Assembly (NCBI GenBank): GCA_016234495.1
Contig: JACRBI010000049.1
Coordinates: 1 to 64,000, forward strand
Reading direction: 5' to 3'
Source of the DNA: Chloroflexota bacterium
GTDB taxonomy: Bacteria; Chloroflexota; Anaerolineae; Anaerolineales; Villigracilaceae
DNA: 64,000 bases
Part shown: positions 37,028 through 46,846 of the stretch, piece by piece
Layout: each line of letters begins with the position of its first letter
How positions within the stretch are numbered: the stretch's first letter is position 1
Program-made: the position numbers and the translations under genes
Notes under the pieces: generated by a model
Told to the model about the DNA's origin: nothing
The model's database searches: none
What the model saw: only the letters and a program-made list of their open reading frames with translations

Positions 37028-40000
37028 TTATTCACTTGCAGGACGCTCCATAAACTTTTCGATCATTTGTTTCAGCACCTTCAAGCGGACGGGTTTGCTC
37101 AGGTACTCGTTCATGCCTGCGGCGAGACAGCGCTCACGGTCGCCGGGCATGGCAAAGGCGGTGAGCGCGATGATCGGAACAGAATCAAACCTCGGGTCGG
37201 AGCGGAGGCGGTGCGTGGCTTCGAATCCGTTAACGCGCGGCATTTGCAGGTCCATTAAAATGACATCCGGTAAAATTTCCGCGGCTTTGGCGAGCGTTTC
37301 TTCTCCGTCTCTGGTCGTGAAAACCTGATAGCCGCAATGTCCGAGGTAATCTTCCACGATCATCACGTTGGCATCGTTGTCATCTGCGAGCAACACCTTC
37401 CCCAAAAAGACCGGCGCCGCAGTTTCAATCACAATGTTTCTGCTTTCATCGCTGATTGGATCAAGTGCCTCCTTTTCTTCGGGAGTTTGTTTCCACGGCA
37501 GGGTAAAGGCAAAGCAGCTTCCCACGCCGACTTCACTTTGCAGGGTGATCGTCCCGCCGTGCATCTCAACCAGTTTTTTCACCAGCATCAATCCCAACCC
37601 TGTGCCTTCATACTGACGTGACAAACTGCTGTCCACCTGTACAAAAGGCTTGAATAATTTTTGCATGTCTCCGGAGGCGATGCCAATGCCAGTATCTGTG
37701 ACGGAAAAGCGCATCAGTCCTGCTTTTGCATCGGCTTGCACATCGAGTTTGACCGTGCCGTTTTCCGGGGTGAACTTGACTGCGTTGTTCAGCAGGTTGA
37801 CGAGAATCTGTTTCAGGCGTTTTGAATCAGCGAAGACGGTTGACGCGGCCGGCGCGACGGTATGTTCCAGAGTAATGGATTTCTTGCCCGCCAGATGTTT
37901 GACAAAGACCAGACTCGCGAGGCAGATATCATTGACTGCGATGTTTTCCGGACGCAATTCAAACTTGCCCGATTCGATCTTGGACACATCGAGAATGTCG
38001 TTGATCAACCCGAGCAGATGCTCGCCGCTCGAGCGGATCATATCCAGCGCCTGTTCCTGCCTCTGGTTCAACGGGCCGCGCACTCCCTCCAGCAGGGTCT
38101 CGGAAAAACCGATGATGCCGTTGAGCGGCGTGCGCAATTCATGGCTCATGTTGGCGAGGAACTCGTCCTTGGCGCGGTTGGCGCGGACCAGTTCAATGGT
38201 ACGTTCCTCCACCCGTAATTCCAATTCATTGGCGTATTGACGGATCAAATCCTCATTATGCTTGCGTTCGGTAACATCCTGAAGAAATCCAATCGAACTG
38301 ATGGCAATGCCGTTCTCATCGAAGATTGGGATGGATAGATCGGTGATCCAGCGTTTTGTTCCATCCTTGGCGAGGATGAGGTTGTCACAGCGCCAGTTAG
38401 GTAGTTGACCCGCCAGCATTAATTTGGCGGCGTCATTGATGGATAAATGAGACACTTCTCCAAGCATACGGGCTTCCAGTTCGAGCGAAGTGTAAAGCTC
38501 CGGGGTCATTTCTTCCGCAGGGTATCCAGTCAATGCAAGGATTCCCTCCCCCATATAGGAATATGAAAACGTCTTAAAGTCCATCTGGTAGGGCACGGAG
38601 CCGGATGCCTCGGCAGCCCGCCGGAAGCGATCTTCACTTTCCTTGATGGCTTTCTCAGCCCGCCTGCGTTCGGTGATATCTTCCAACATGCACAGGTGGC
38701 GCGGATGATGTTGATCTTCAAACTTTAACGGGGCAATGATCATATTTACCCAGACGGCTGTTTCATCGGGGCGGAGGAAGCGCTTTTCCATCTGGTATCC
38801 GTTTATCTTGCCCTGATTCAACAAGGCCATTTTATTCAAGTCAGCCTGCACATCGTCGGGGTGGGTGATTTTCATCCAGTCAATATTCGGCACTTCCTCC
38901 ATTGACATGCCGATAATCTCCGTGAAGCGGGGATTGACCTCGTCAATTCTTCCCGTGATCGAGTCGGTCAAGGCGATACCCAAAGGCGCCTGCAGGAACA
39001 TGGTTCTGAATCGTTCTTCGCTTGACTTCAGCGCCTCCTCTGCCAGCTTGCGCTCGGTGATATCCTGTGCCGCGCCAATGAAATGTGTCACCAGCCCGCT
39101 TTCGTCGCGCACCGATCCCCCAATATTATTTAACCAACGTATCTCGCCATCTTTTCGAATGATACGGTATGCAATTGCGTCAACCTTTTCGCCGGTATCA
39201 TTGCGACGGTTGCGCTCTTCTAATATGTGGCGATCGTCGGGATGAACAATGGAACCCATTCCGTTTTTAAATTCCGGGTCGGTGGATACATAACCAGTGA
39301 TTTTTGAAAACGCCTCAGTTGTCCATTCGCGGTTATAGGTCCCGTCTGACTCGAGGCGGAAGGAATAAGCATAATCGGAAGTCAGGTTTGAAACAACGCG
39401 ATAGCGCTGCTCACTTTGTTTGAGCGCATCCTCCGCCTGCTTGCGCTCGGTGGTGTCGATCATTGAAATGATCACCCTGGATAAGGGATTTTCGCGGTCA
39501 GGGACGGCCCGCCAGTTCAGGTCAATATTGCGCGACCCGCCGTCCACCGTGCGAATAACTCCCTCCCACCCGAAATTGGTCTTGCCTTCGGCCACATTGA
39601 CAAGCTCATTTTGGAATTGTTGAATGGGCTCCCCTTTTAATAATTCTGCTATATTCCCGAGCAGGTCGCCTTTATTCTGCGCGTTAAATAATTTTAATGC
39701 CGCCTTGTTGACATCCAACACTTTCACAAGGGATGCGAATTCAAGCACCAATTGGGGGCGCAGGTCAAAATATTCTTTGAAGTCTGTCACCCCTGACTCG
39801 CGCAAATGGTCGAAGCGTTGCTTGATGTCTGTAAAATCCTCTTCCCAAAGCGCGATGGGCGAGTCTTCAAACAAACTGCGGTAGCGCGTTTCGTTTGCGC
39901 TTAATGCCAACTCTGCCTGCTTGCGCTCGGTGATGTCCACGTACATGGCGCGCGTGCCGAGGATGTTTCCCTGCGAATCGTTTTCAGCCACCGCAGTCAG

Positions 40001-43000
40001 CATGGTATGGATCAGCCGTCCGTCGCGGGTGACGAGCTCGCGCTCCTCGGCGTGCAGGAAGGATGTCATTGCGCGCTGGTAACCGCCGCCCTCCATCAGC
40101 GCCATGCGCGAATCGGGTGAGTAAAAATCACCCAGAGGACGTCCCATCACTTCGGCGCGGGAGTATCCCGTCGCTTGTAAAAAGGCCTGATTACATTCAG
40201 TAATGATCGGGGTGCCCGCTTCGCTGCGTGTGCTGATGTACATCAGCGGCGCCTCTTCAAACAGGCTGTGATATCGCTCCTCAGCCCAACGCAATGCCTC
40301 CTCTGCCTGTTTGCGCTCGGTGACATCGCGCGCCACGGCAATGATGACTTTCTTTCCAAAATATGTGCCGGCTGTCAGGCTCACATCCTTGGGGAAGATC
40401 GAACCGTCCTTGCGTAATCCCCAAAATTCAAATTGCTGCGGTTCGCCCTCGTACGCTTTGCGCACACATTCCACAACTGCGGCCAGGTCGTTTTTACCCG
40501 GCGCAGAGAGAAATTCCGGGGTGTGCCCGATGAACTCGCTTTTTGGGTATCCATACAGTTTTTCAGAAGACAGGTTCACGTCAAGGAAAAGCCCGTTCTC
40601 ATCCTGAATATAGACCGCCTCTGTGACGCTGTTGATGATCCCTTGATAGGTGGATTGCGACAGGCGCAGCTGCTCCTCGGCCTGCTTGCGGGCTGAAATA
40701 TCTTCGACCATGCCCTCGAAATAGAGCAGATTCCCTTCTGCATCCAGCACCGAGCGGACACTTTCCGAAACCCAGATCACGCTTCCATCTTTACGACGGG
40801 CCTGATACTCGAACCCGGAGAGATTCCCACCCTGTTCTTTTAACAAGCGGACATGTTCAGCGCGTATCTCGGGGCTGGTGTACACCTGTCGCGCAGTATC
40901 GGTGACGCCTGCGATCAGGTCTGACGGAGAATCATAGCCCCACATGCGCGCCAGCGCCGGGTTGGCGATAAGGAAGCGCCCTTCAGGCGTGCTTTGAAAT
41001 ATTCCTTCCAAAGAATTCTCGAAGATGGCGCGGTATTTTTCTTCAACCTGCCTGCGCGCGGCAAGTTCGTCCTGAAGTTTTTGCATCAATCCCACATTTT
41101 GCAAACTGACAGCCACCTGCGAGGCGAATGCTTCCACCGATGGCAGGTCATTTTCAGTTAAGTTCGAGCCGCCGATGGTCATCATTCCCAAAGCTAAATC
41201 GCTCACATGCAAAGGAGCCATAATCCCCCGCTCAATTTGCAGCACACGTGTCAGTTGTCCTGCCAGCGGGCGGAAAATCCCCGGCAGCGCCTCTGCGATC
41301 ATGTCGCCTGTCCAATCCACAAATCTTGGCTTCCTTGAGGCAATGACTTGTCCGTAAGCAGATTCTTCCGAAATTGGCAGGCGATAATCTTGCAGCGAAA
41401 TCCCCAGCAGTTTCTCGCCAGAGGCGATGATCTTCGAGGCAAAGGCGGTGTAATTGATTGCCAGATGGCTGGTATCCTGATCAAAGGTAAGGATGGTGAC
41501 CGTAAGTCCGAGCCTTTTCAATTGCTCGCCCACAGCCTGATATATCTCTTCAGGCGTGCGCGCCTGTTGGATGGGCTGCGCAGCCTGGCTGAGCGCCAGC
41601 AAAAGTTCATGGCTGTGGTGCAAGGCCTCCTCTGCTCGTTTGCGCTCGGTGATATCCTCCACCATGCCTTCGTAAAATATTTCCCTGCTGACCTCATCTT
41701 GAATGGCACGGGCGCTTTCGCGCACAAAAATGAAAGAGCCGTCTTTGCGCTTCCAGGCAGATTCCATGCCACGCACGACCCCATCCTGTTTGATCCTGCG
41801 CAGGAATTCAGAGCGGGGGTGGTTTGGATCGTAGCCGGTTTTCTCAAGGTCGCGGCTGGCAAGTTCCTCAAAACTTTCATATCCCAACATGCGCACCAAA
41901 GCCGGATTGGCCATCAAAATGCGGCCGTCAACCGTGGTACGGTACATGCCAATAGTGGCGTTTTCATACAGCCCCCGGTAGCGTTCTTCGCTTTCTTTGA
42001 GCAGGCGCTCAGCCTGTTCGCGTTTGGTGATGTCGCGTCCGCCGAAAATGGCACCACCTCTTTGACCGCGTTCATCCAGAAGGGGATTAATGGTCGTCTC
42101 AAGCCAGAGGTAATGTCCAGCCGCGTGACGGAAGCGAAATTTAACCAACTCCGGTAATTTCCCTGATGTCAATTCTTTTCTGGCAGCAAGCGCTCTTTCC
42201 AAATCTTCCGGGTGAATATAACCAAGGAGCTCCCTGCCCAATAAATCTTCCGGCAAGTATCCCAGTACAGTTTTATGTGAAGGGCTGACGTATCGAAAGA
42301 TTCCACCCGTATCCACTTGGCTGACCATATCAAGCATGTTATCGGTTATGAGCCGCAGGCGTTCTTCATTCCTGCGCAGCGTTTCCTCCATCTGCTTGCG
42401 CTCGGTCAAGTCAATGCCGATCGATTGGAATTCGATTAGCCTGCCATCGACATCCAGAATGGGGGTATCAATCCACTGATAATAGCGCTCGCTGCCACCC
42501 TCAACCTTTACGGTGTGTTCATAGGTGACTGTTTCCGGGTTTTCAACCACTTTTCTATAAAAAGCGGCAGTGGTTTCGCGGGTTTCTTCGGGTAAATAAT
42601 CAACCCATTTTTGCCCTGCCACATCGCCTTGAACACTGAATATCCCGCGGTAGCTTTCGTTGGCATAGATCAGGGTGGTATCAGGCAGCCAGCGGCAAAG
42701 GCTGACATCCATGGCGTTCACGAGGCTGCGATACAGTTCTTCACTCTCGCGCAGGGTTTTCTCCGCAGTCTTGTGCCCGGTAATATCCCTGAGTACTGAT
42801 TGTGTGCCGGTAATTTTCCCCGTTTCGTCTGTAATCGCAATGACATCCACTTCGATCCAAAATTTTTCCCCGCTCTTTCGGATACCCTCATATTCAAAAT
42901 GTGATGGGACATCCTCCCCGCGTACACGGCGGTTGTGTCGCTCGCGCAGTTCAGCCCGCCACTCGGGTGCAATGTAATCTTCAAGCCTGACATGATGCAG

Positions 43001-44062
43001 TTCATCCTGCTGGAAACCGTACAGGTCACAGAACCGTTCATTGGCAAAGATAATATTTCCGTCAATATCATCCACGATCAAGGCATCATTAATATGCTCA
43101 ACCACCCGGCGGAATTTTTCCTCGCTGGCTTTGAGCGCCTCTTCCGCCAATTTGCGCTCGCTGATATCGCGCGCAATACTTTGAATGTGAAGCGGCTGTC
43201 CGCCTGCATCGCGCACCAATTCCAAATTAATCTCAACCGGCAGCAAGGCTCCATCCTTGCGGCGGAAGACACGTTCATATACCGGTATTTGCTCACCGTT
43301 TAATAACCGCTCAAGTTTCTGCCTGCTTTGTGGTAATTCATTGGATGTGTCAACAACTGAAATCTGCTGAATTTCATCAAGACCGTACCCGAGCATTTCT
43401 GCAGCGCGGCGGTTGGCCGCCTGATGCCGCCCCTGCAGATCCAAAATGAAAACCGCATCATGCGATTGGTCAAATAATGAACGATACCGAATTTCAGCCT
43501 GGCGCTGGGCATCCTCAGCCTGCCTGCGCTCGGTAATATCGCGGGCAATGGCATGTACAAGCGGAGCCGGCAGCCCCTCAACTTGCAGGGTGTTGTTATA
43601 TTCCAAATAGCGGATTTCCCCTTCGGCGGTTTGAATTTTAAGAACGCCGCGCGCCTGTTTATTCAATTTCACATGCTCGAGGTACGCGCCAAATTTATGA
43701 CGCACATCCGGCGCAAGCACCTCACGCAGATTCATTTTCAACAAGGCTTTATTCGAGTACCCCGAAAGGCGCGTTCCAGCCTCGTTGACAAAGAGCAGCT
43801 TTCCGTCCATGTCGTGCGTGCAGATCAGGTCCTGACTGTGCTTCATCAAATCCGTTAATTGACGAAGAACCGCATCAGACTTAACCCGCGCCTGATTCAG
43901 CGCTTCAATTTGAGTCTTTAATTGAGCCTGATTCTCCTGCGGCTCATGCGCGTACTGTGGACCGTCCCGGCTGGCTTTGGGGAGAGCTTGCGCGGATTCC
44001 TTTTTTTTCGGTTTTGGGCGGCGTTCACCTGTATTTGTTTTTTTGTCAGCCTTCATGAGCAC
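37028..44062 (-). CDS. Giant multi-PAS/GAF hybrid sensor histidine kinase with C-terminal receiver
   Basis: About 13 PAS repeats with DITERK(Q/R)AE linkers, one GAF, HisKA NMSHELRTPLNGIIGFSETLL, HATPase, REC (VLLADDNDANVMIVEDYL...DVILMDLQMP). Confidence 0.95.
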   Translation of the reverse strand: MLMKADKKTNTGERRPKPKKKESAQALPKASRDGPQYAHEPQENQAQLKTQIEALNQARVKSDAVLRQLTDLMKHSQDLICTHDMDGKLLFVNEAGTRLSGYSNKALLKMNLREVLAPDVRHKFGAYLEHVKLNKQARGVLKIQTAEGEIRYLEYNNTLQVEGLPAPLVHAIARDITERRQAEDAQRQAEIRYRSLFDQSHDAVFILDLQGRHQAANRRAAEMLGYGLDEIQQISVVDTSNELPQSRQKLERLLNGEQIPVYERVFRRKDGALLPVEINLELVRDAGGQPLHIQSIARDISERKLAEEALKASEEKFRRVVEHINDALIVDDIDGNIIFANERFCDLYGFQQDELHHVRLEDYIAPEWRAELRERHNRRVRGEDVPSHFEYEGIRKSGEKFWIEVDVIAITDETGKITGTQSVLRDITGHKTAEKTLRESEELYRSLVNAMDVSLCRWLPDTTLIYANESYRGIFSVQGDVAGQKWVDYLPEETRETTAAFYRKVVENPETVTYEHTVKVEGGSERYYQWIDTPILDVDGRLIEFQSIGIDLTERKQMEETLRRNEERLRLITDNMLDMVSQVDTGGIFRYVSPSHKTVLGYLPEDLLGRELLGYIHPEDLERALAARKELTSGKLPELVKFRFRHAAGHYLWLETTINPLLDERGQRGGAIFGGRDITKREQAERLLKESEERYRGLYENATIGMYRTTVDGRILMANPALVRMLGYESFEELASRDLEKTGYDPNHPRSEFLRRIKQDGVVRGMESAWKRKDGSFIFVRESARAIQDEVSREIFYEGMVEDITERKRAEEALHHSHELLLALSQAAQPIQQARTPEEIYQAVGEQLKRLGLTVTILTFDQDTSHLAINYTAFASKIIASGEKLLGISLQDYRLPISEESAYGQVIASRKPRFVDWTGDMIAEALPGIFRPLAGQLTRVLQIERGIMAPLHVSDLALGMMTIGGSNLTENDLPSVEAFASQVAVSLQNVGLMQKLQDELAARRQVEEKYRAIFENSLEGIFQSTPEGRFLIANPALARMWGYDSPSDLIAGVTDTARQVYTSPEIRAEHVRLLKEQGGNLSGFEYQARRKDGSVIWVSESVRSVLDAEGNLLYFEGMVEDISARKQAEEQLRLSQSTYQGIINSVTEAVYIQDENGLFLDVNLSSEKLYGYPKSEFIGHTPEFLSAPGKNDLAAVVECVRKAYEGEPQQFEFWGLRKDGSIFPKDVSLTAGTYFGKKVIIAVARDVTERKQAEEALRWAEERYHSLFEEAPLMYISTRSEAGTPIITECNQAFLQATGYSRAEVMGRPLGDFYSPDSRMALMEGGGYQRAMTSFLHAEERELVTRDGRLIHTMLTAVAENDSQGNILGTRAMYVDITERKQAELALSANETRYRSLFEDSPIALWEEDFTDIKQRFDHLRESGVTDFKEYFDLRPQLVLEFASLVKVLDVNKAALKLFNAQNKGDLLGNIAELLKGEPIQQFQNELVNVAEGKTNFGWEGVIRTVDGGSRNIDLNWRAVPDRENPLSRVIISMIDTTERKQAEDALKQSEQRYRVVSNLTSDYAYSFRLESDGTYNREWTTEAFSKITGYVSTDPEFKNGMGSIVHPDDRHILEERNRRNDTGEKVDAIAYRIIRKDGEIRWLNNIGGSVRDESGLVTHFIGAAQDITERKLAEEALKSSEERFRTMFLQAPLGIALTDSITGRIDEVNPRFTEIIGMSMEEVPNIDWMKITHPDDVQADLNKMALLNQGKINGYQMEKRFLRPDETAVWVNMIIAPLKFEDQHHPRHLCMLEDITERRRAEKAIKESEDRFRRAAEASGSVPYQMDFKTFSYSYMGEGILALTGYPAEEMTPELYTSLELEARMLGEVSHLSINDAAKLMLAGQLPNWRCDNLILAKDGTKRWITDLSIPIFDENGIAISSIGFLQDVTERKHNEDLIRQYANELELRVEERTIELVRANRAKDEFLANMSHELRTPLNGIIGFSETLLEGVRGPLNQRQEQALDMIRSSGEHLLGLINDILDVSKIESGKFELRPENIAVNDICLASLVFVKHLAGKKSITLEHTVAPAASTVFADSKRLKQILVNLLNNAVKFTPENGTVKLDVQADAKAGLMRFSVTDTGIGIASGDMQKLFKPFVQVDSSLSRQYEGTGLGLMLVKKLVEMHGGTITLQSEVGVGSCFAFTLPWKQTPEEKEALDPISDESRNIVIETAAPVFLGKVLLADDNDANVMIVEDYLGHCGYQVFTTRDGEETLAKAAEILPDVILMDLQMPRVNGFEATHRLRSDPRFDSVPIIALTAFAMPGDRERCLAAGMNEYLSKPVRLKVLKQMIEKFMERPASE

Positions 44063-44486
44063 ACCTCTTGCCTGTTTTGGAACTATTAATCAAGTGGAAG
44101 AAGTTAAGAGTTAAGAAGAATAAACACCGAAAATAACCATTGCTGTGAAAATAAATCTTGAGCCCGCTTTTTTATATGCAAATTCTGAAGATATTACCCG
44201 CAGTTGCTGAAAAATACCCTCACAAAAATCGCTTAAAGCGAGTATAGCACCAATGAAGTTACAGTGAGTATTCCTCCATATAAAAATTCCCTAAACTTTA
44301 ATTGCGCAGATTTTTTTTTCAATTCCAGCCGCCTCAGCCCTCGGAGCAGGGAGTCGAACGCTACGCGTCCTGGCTTTCGGGCAAAATCGTTAGGTTTTGC
44401 AGCCCAGGCTGACAACCTTTGCATGAATACTTCATGGACATGGTTTTTCCAAGGTCGCTTGACATCTTTTTAATTTTATAGCAAGG

Positions 44487-44545
44487 CTTAACGCGAAAAG
44501 CGCAAATTTGGCGAATGTTCGCGAAAATCAATAAGAAATTCGCGT
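44487..44545. repeat. GCGAATT-type palindromic intergenic repeat (family A)
   Basis: GGCTTAACGCGAAAAGCGCAAATTTGGCGAATG...AAATTCGCGTCAC. Confidence 0.65.
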
Positions 44546-44704
44546 CACACCGCATGATTTGCCTGGCAAATCACGCGCGGCGCACACTTGCCCCTTCGGC
44601 ATCGCTCCGCGAATGCGAAGCCGATGTGGCGGGCAGTGCCAGGGAGTGTTCGCGTTAAGATTTTCCTGACCTTGAAAAAGCCATGCTTCAGGGAAATTTG
44701 TGTA

Positions 44705-44733
44705 TTGGCAAAGAAAAACTTTTGTAGTAATAT
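44705..44733 (+). promoter_or_regulatory. Predicted sigma70-type promoter upstream of the ammonia-lyase gene
   Basis: TTGGCA-17 nt-TAATAT. Confidence 0.6.
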
Positions 44734-44740
44734 TTGTCTG

Positions 44741-44785
44741 CCCGTCGTTAGGATGCCCCCCTCATCCTGGCGACGGGTATTTTGT
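44741..44785 (+). terminator. Terminator/attenuator-like hairpin between promoter and ammonia-lyase gene
   Basis: CCCGTCG-TT-AGGATG-CCCCCCT-CATCCT-GG-CGACGGG followed by TATTTTGTTT. Confidence 0.6.
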
Positions 44786-44834
44786 TTGCCTGCGGTGGGA
44801 GTACAATTAAGCCATCCCATTCAGGAGAACATCC

Positions 44835-46358
44835 ATGACCATCGTACTTGACGGCTCGTCTCTCACGATTGAAAAACTTGTCTCTATTGCACGCTTCAAT
44901 GAAAAGGTTGCACTTGCCCCCGAAGCTTTGGAACGCATCAAAATTTGCCGCGCCATGCTCGAGGATAAACTCGCCAAAAAAGAGATCATGTACGGCACGA
45001 ACACCGGTATCGGCGAATTCTCTGAAACGATGCTCACCGATGAGCAGGTAAAGGAATTTCAAAAGTACCTCGTCTACAACCATGCGGCTGGGATCGGAGA
45101 CCCGGCGCCCATTGAACATGTCCGCGCGGCGCTGGCGGGAAGAATCAATGTTCATGCCCACGGGAATTCCGGCTGCAGACCCGAGATCACTCTAACACTG
45201 GTGGAGATGCTTAATAAAGGCGTCACACCAGTTGTTTGTCAAAAAGGATCAGTAGGCGCAAGCGGCGATCTTGCGCCGATGGCGCAAGCGGCCCTGCTCC
45301 TCATGGGTGAAGGAGAAGCCTTTTTTAACGGCGAACGACTCACAGGTCACGAAGCGATGCGCAAGGCTGGGATCGAAGTCCCCGGCTTGCAGGCAAGAGA
45401 CGGTCTGGCCGCGATCAATGGATCGAATCTGCTGACAGCCATGTCCGCGATTCATATTTTTGACATGGAAAGATTCCTCAGGCAGGCAGAGATCGCCGCA
45501 GCGATGTCGATTGAGGCGCTGCTTGGAAACATGAAACCGTATAACACCAAACTGCATGAACTGCGCGGATTTGCCGGCGCGATCACGTCTGCAAAAAATA
45601 TTGCGAAGGTGATCGAAGGCTCAGACTTGACGACCGGCAAAATGAAAACAAAAGTGCAGGATGCCTACTCGATGCGTTCGTCGCCGCAGGTGATCGGCAC
45701 GGCGCGCGATGCGATCGCGTTTGCGCGCACGCAGGTTGAAATTGAATTGAACGGCGTGGGCGATAACCCGATCTTCGTGCCCGAGATGAATCTCACTTTG
45801 ACCGGCGCGAACTTTCAGGGTTCGCCTGTTTCGCTTCCAATGGACATGGCAGGCGCGGCCATCACGATGATCTGTGTTTTATCTGAACGCAGGCTTAATC
45901 GTTTGACCAACCCCGCGCTGTCACAAGGCTTGCCTGATTTTCTGGCGCATGAGCCGGGTTTCTACTCTGGCATGATGCTCAGCCAATACACCGCCGATCA
46001 TTTGATCGTCGAACAAAGGATTTTGTCTGCGCCTGCTTCGATCCAATCCATCCCCGCCGCGGCAGACCAGGAGGATTTTGTTTCGATGGGCATGAACACC
46101 GCGCTCAAGAATGGACAGATTCTCGATAACGCCTACGGCGTGCTGGGCATTGAATTCATGGCCGCCGCGCAGGCGCTTGACTTCCGTGAGTTCACGCCCG
46201 GCAAGGGGTCGCTCAAAGCGCGCGAAGTGATTCGCCGTCATGTGGACCATCTCGAAGTGGATCGCCCGCTTTACAACGACCATAATAAGATGAAAGCTCT
46301 GGTAAAGTCTGGTGAGATTTTGGAAGAAGTGGAAAAAACAATTGGAAGTTTGGGATAG
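44835..46358 (+). CDS. Aromatic amino acid ammonia-lyase / histidine ammonia-lyase family (MIO enzyme)
   Basis: GSVGASGDLAPMAQ MIO-forming ASG motif; YGTNTGIGEFSE; QDAYSMRSSPQVIG. Confidence 0.92.
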   Translation: MTIVLDGSSLTIEKLVSIARFNEKVALAPEALERIKICRAMLEDKLAKKEIMYGTNTGIGEFSETMLTDEQVKEFQKYLVYNHAAGIGDPAPIEHVRAALAGRINVHAHGNSGCRPEITLTLVEMLNKGVTPVVCQKGSVGASGDLAPMAQAALLLMGEGEAFFNGERLTGHEAMRKAGIEVPGLQARDGLAAINGSNLLTAMSAIHIFDMERFLRQAEIAAAMSIEALLGNMKPYNTKLHELRGFAGAITSAKNIAKVIEGSDLTTGKMKTKVQDAYSMRSSPQVIGTARDAIAFARTQVEIELNGVGDNPIFVPEMNLTLTGANFQGSPVSLPMDMAGAAITMICVLSERRLNRLTNPALSQGLPDFLAHEPGFYSGMMLSQYTADHLIVEQRILSAPASIQSIPAAADQEDFVSMGMNTALKNGQILDNAYGVLGIEFMAAAQALDFREFTPGKGSLKAREVIRRHVDHLEVDRPLYNDHNKMKALVKSGEILEEVEKTIGSLG

Positions 46359-46429
46359 TCCCCAATTTATCTGGGCGCAGAAGAACAAGGCGAAAAGATG
46401 AGATTTATTCTACGGGTATAATTCGTTCA

Positions 46430-46846
46430 ATGGACACGCACAAAAACACATTTCGCTTTTATCTGCCATCCACGCTCGCCCTCGCCATCTCCGGCTGGGG
46501 CGGGCTGGCTGCGCTGTTTTATTTTTCACTTCCATTCGTCTGGTCACGCTGGGGATTCTTTGTTCTGGGCATCATGGCGCTGACCGGCACCGCGCTGCCG
46601 ATCGTATTTTTCCTGAACCAGCGATTCCCAAGCGACCCGCCGGCCGAATCAAATGTCATCCTGCGCGAAGCGGTCTGGGTGGGCGTGTACTTCGCCACGC
46701 TTGCGTGGCTTCAACTGGGGCGGCTTGTTACAATTTATGTGATCCTCGGTCTCGCAGCCGGCTTGATCGCCACCGAATATTTCATCCGCCTGCGTGAAAA
46801 AGCAAATTGGAAACAACCCGCAATTCCCGATGACAAATCTTCGTGA
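46430..46846 (+). CDS. Small hypothetical membrane protein
   Basis: Several TM segments; overlaps the selA start. Confidence 0.65.
   Translation: MDTHKNTFRFYLPSTLALAISGWGGLAALFYFSLPFVWSRWGFFVLGIMALTGTALPIVFFLNQRFPSDPPAESNVILREAVWVGVYFATLAWLQLGRLVTIYVILGLAAGLIATEYFIRLREKANWKQPAIPDDKSS

Noticed and set aside
41348-42157. 269-aa plus-strand ORF within the giant PAS kinase
   Set aside because: Antisense shadow of repeated PAS coding sequence; no family features.
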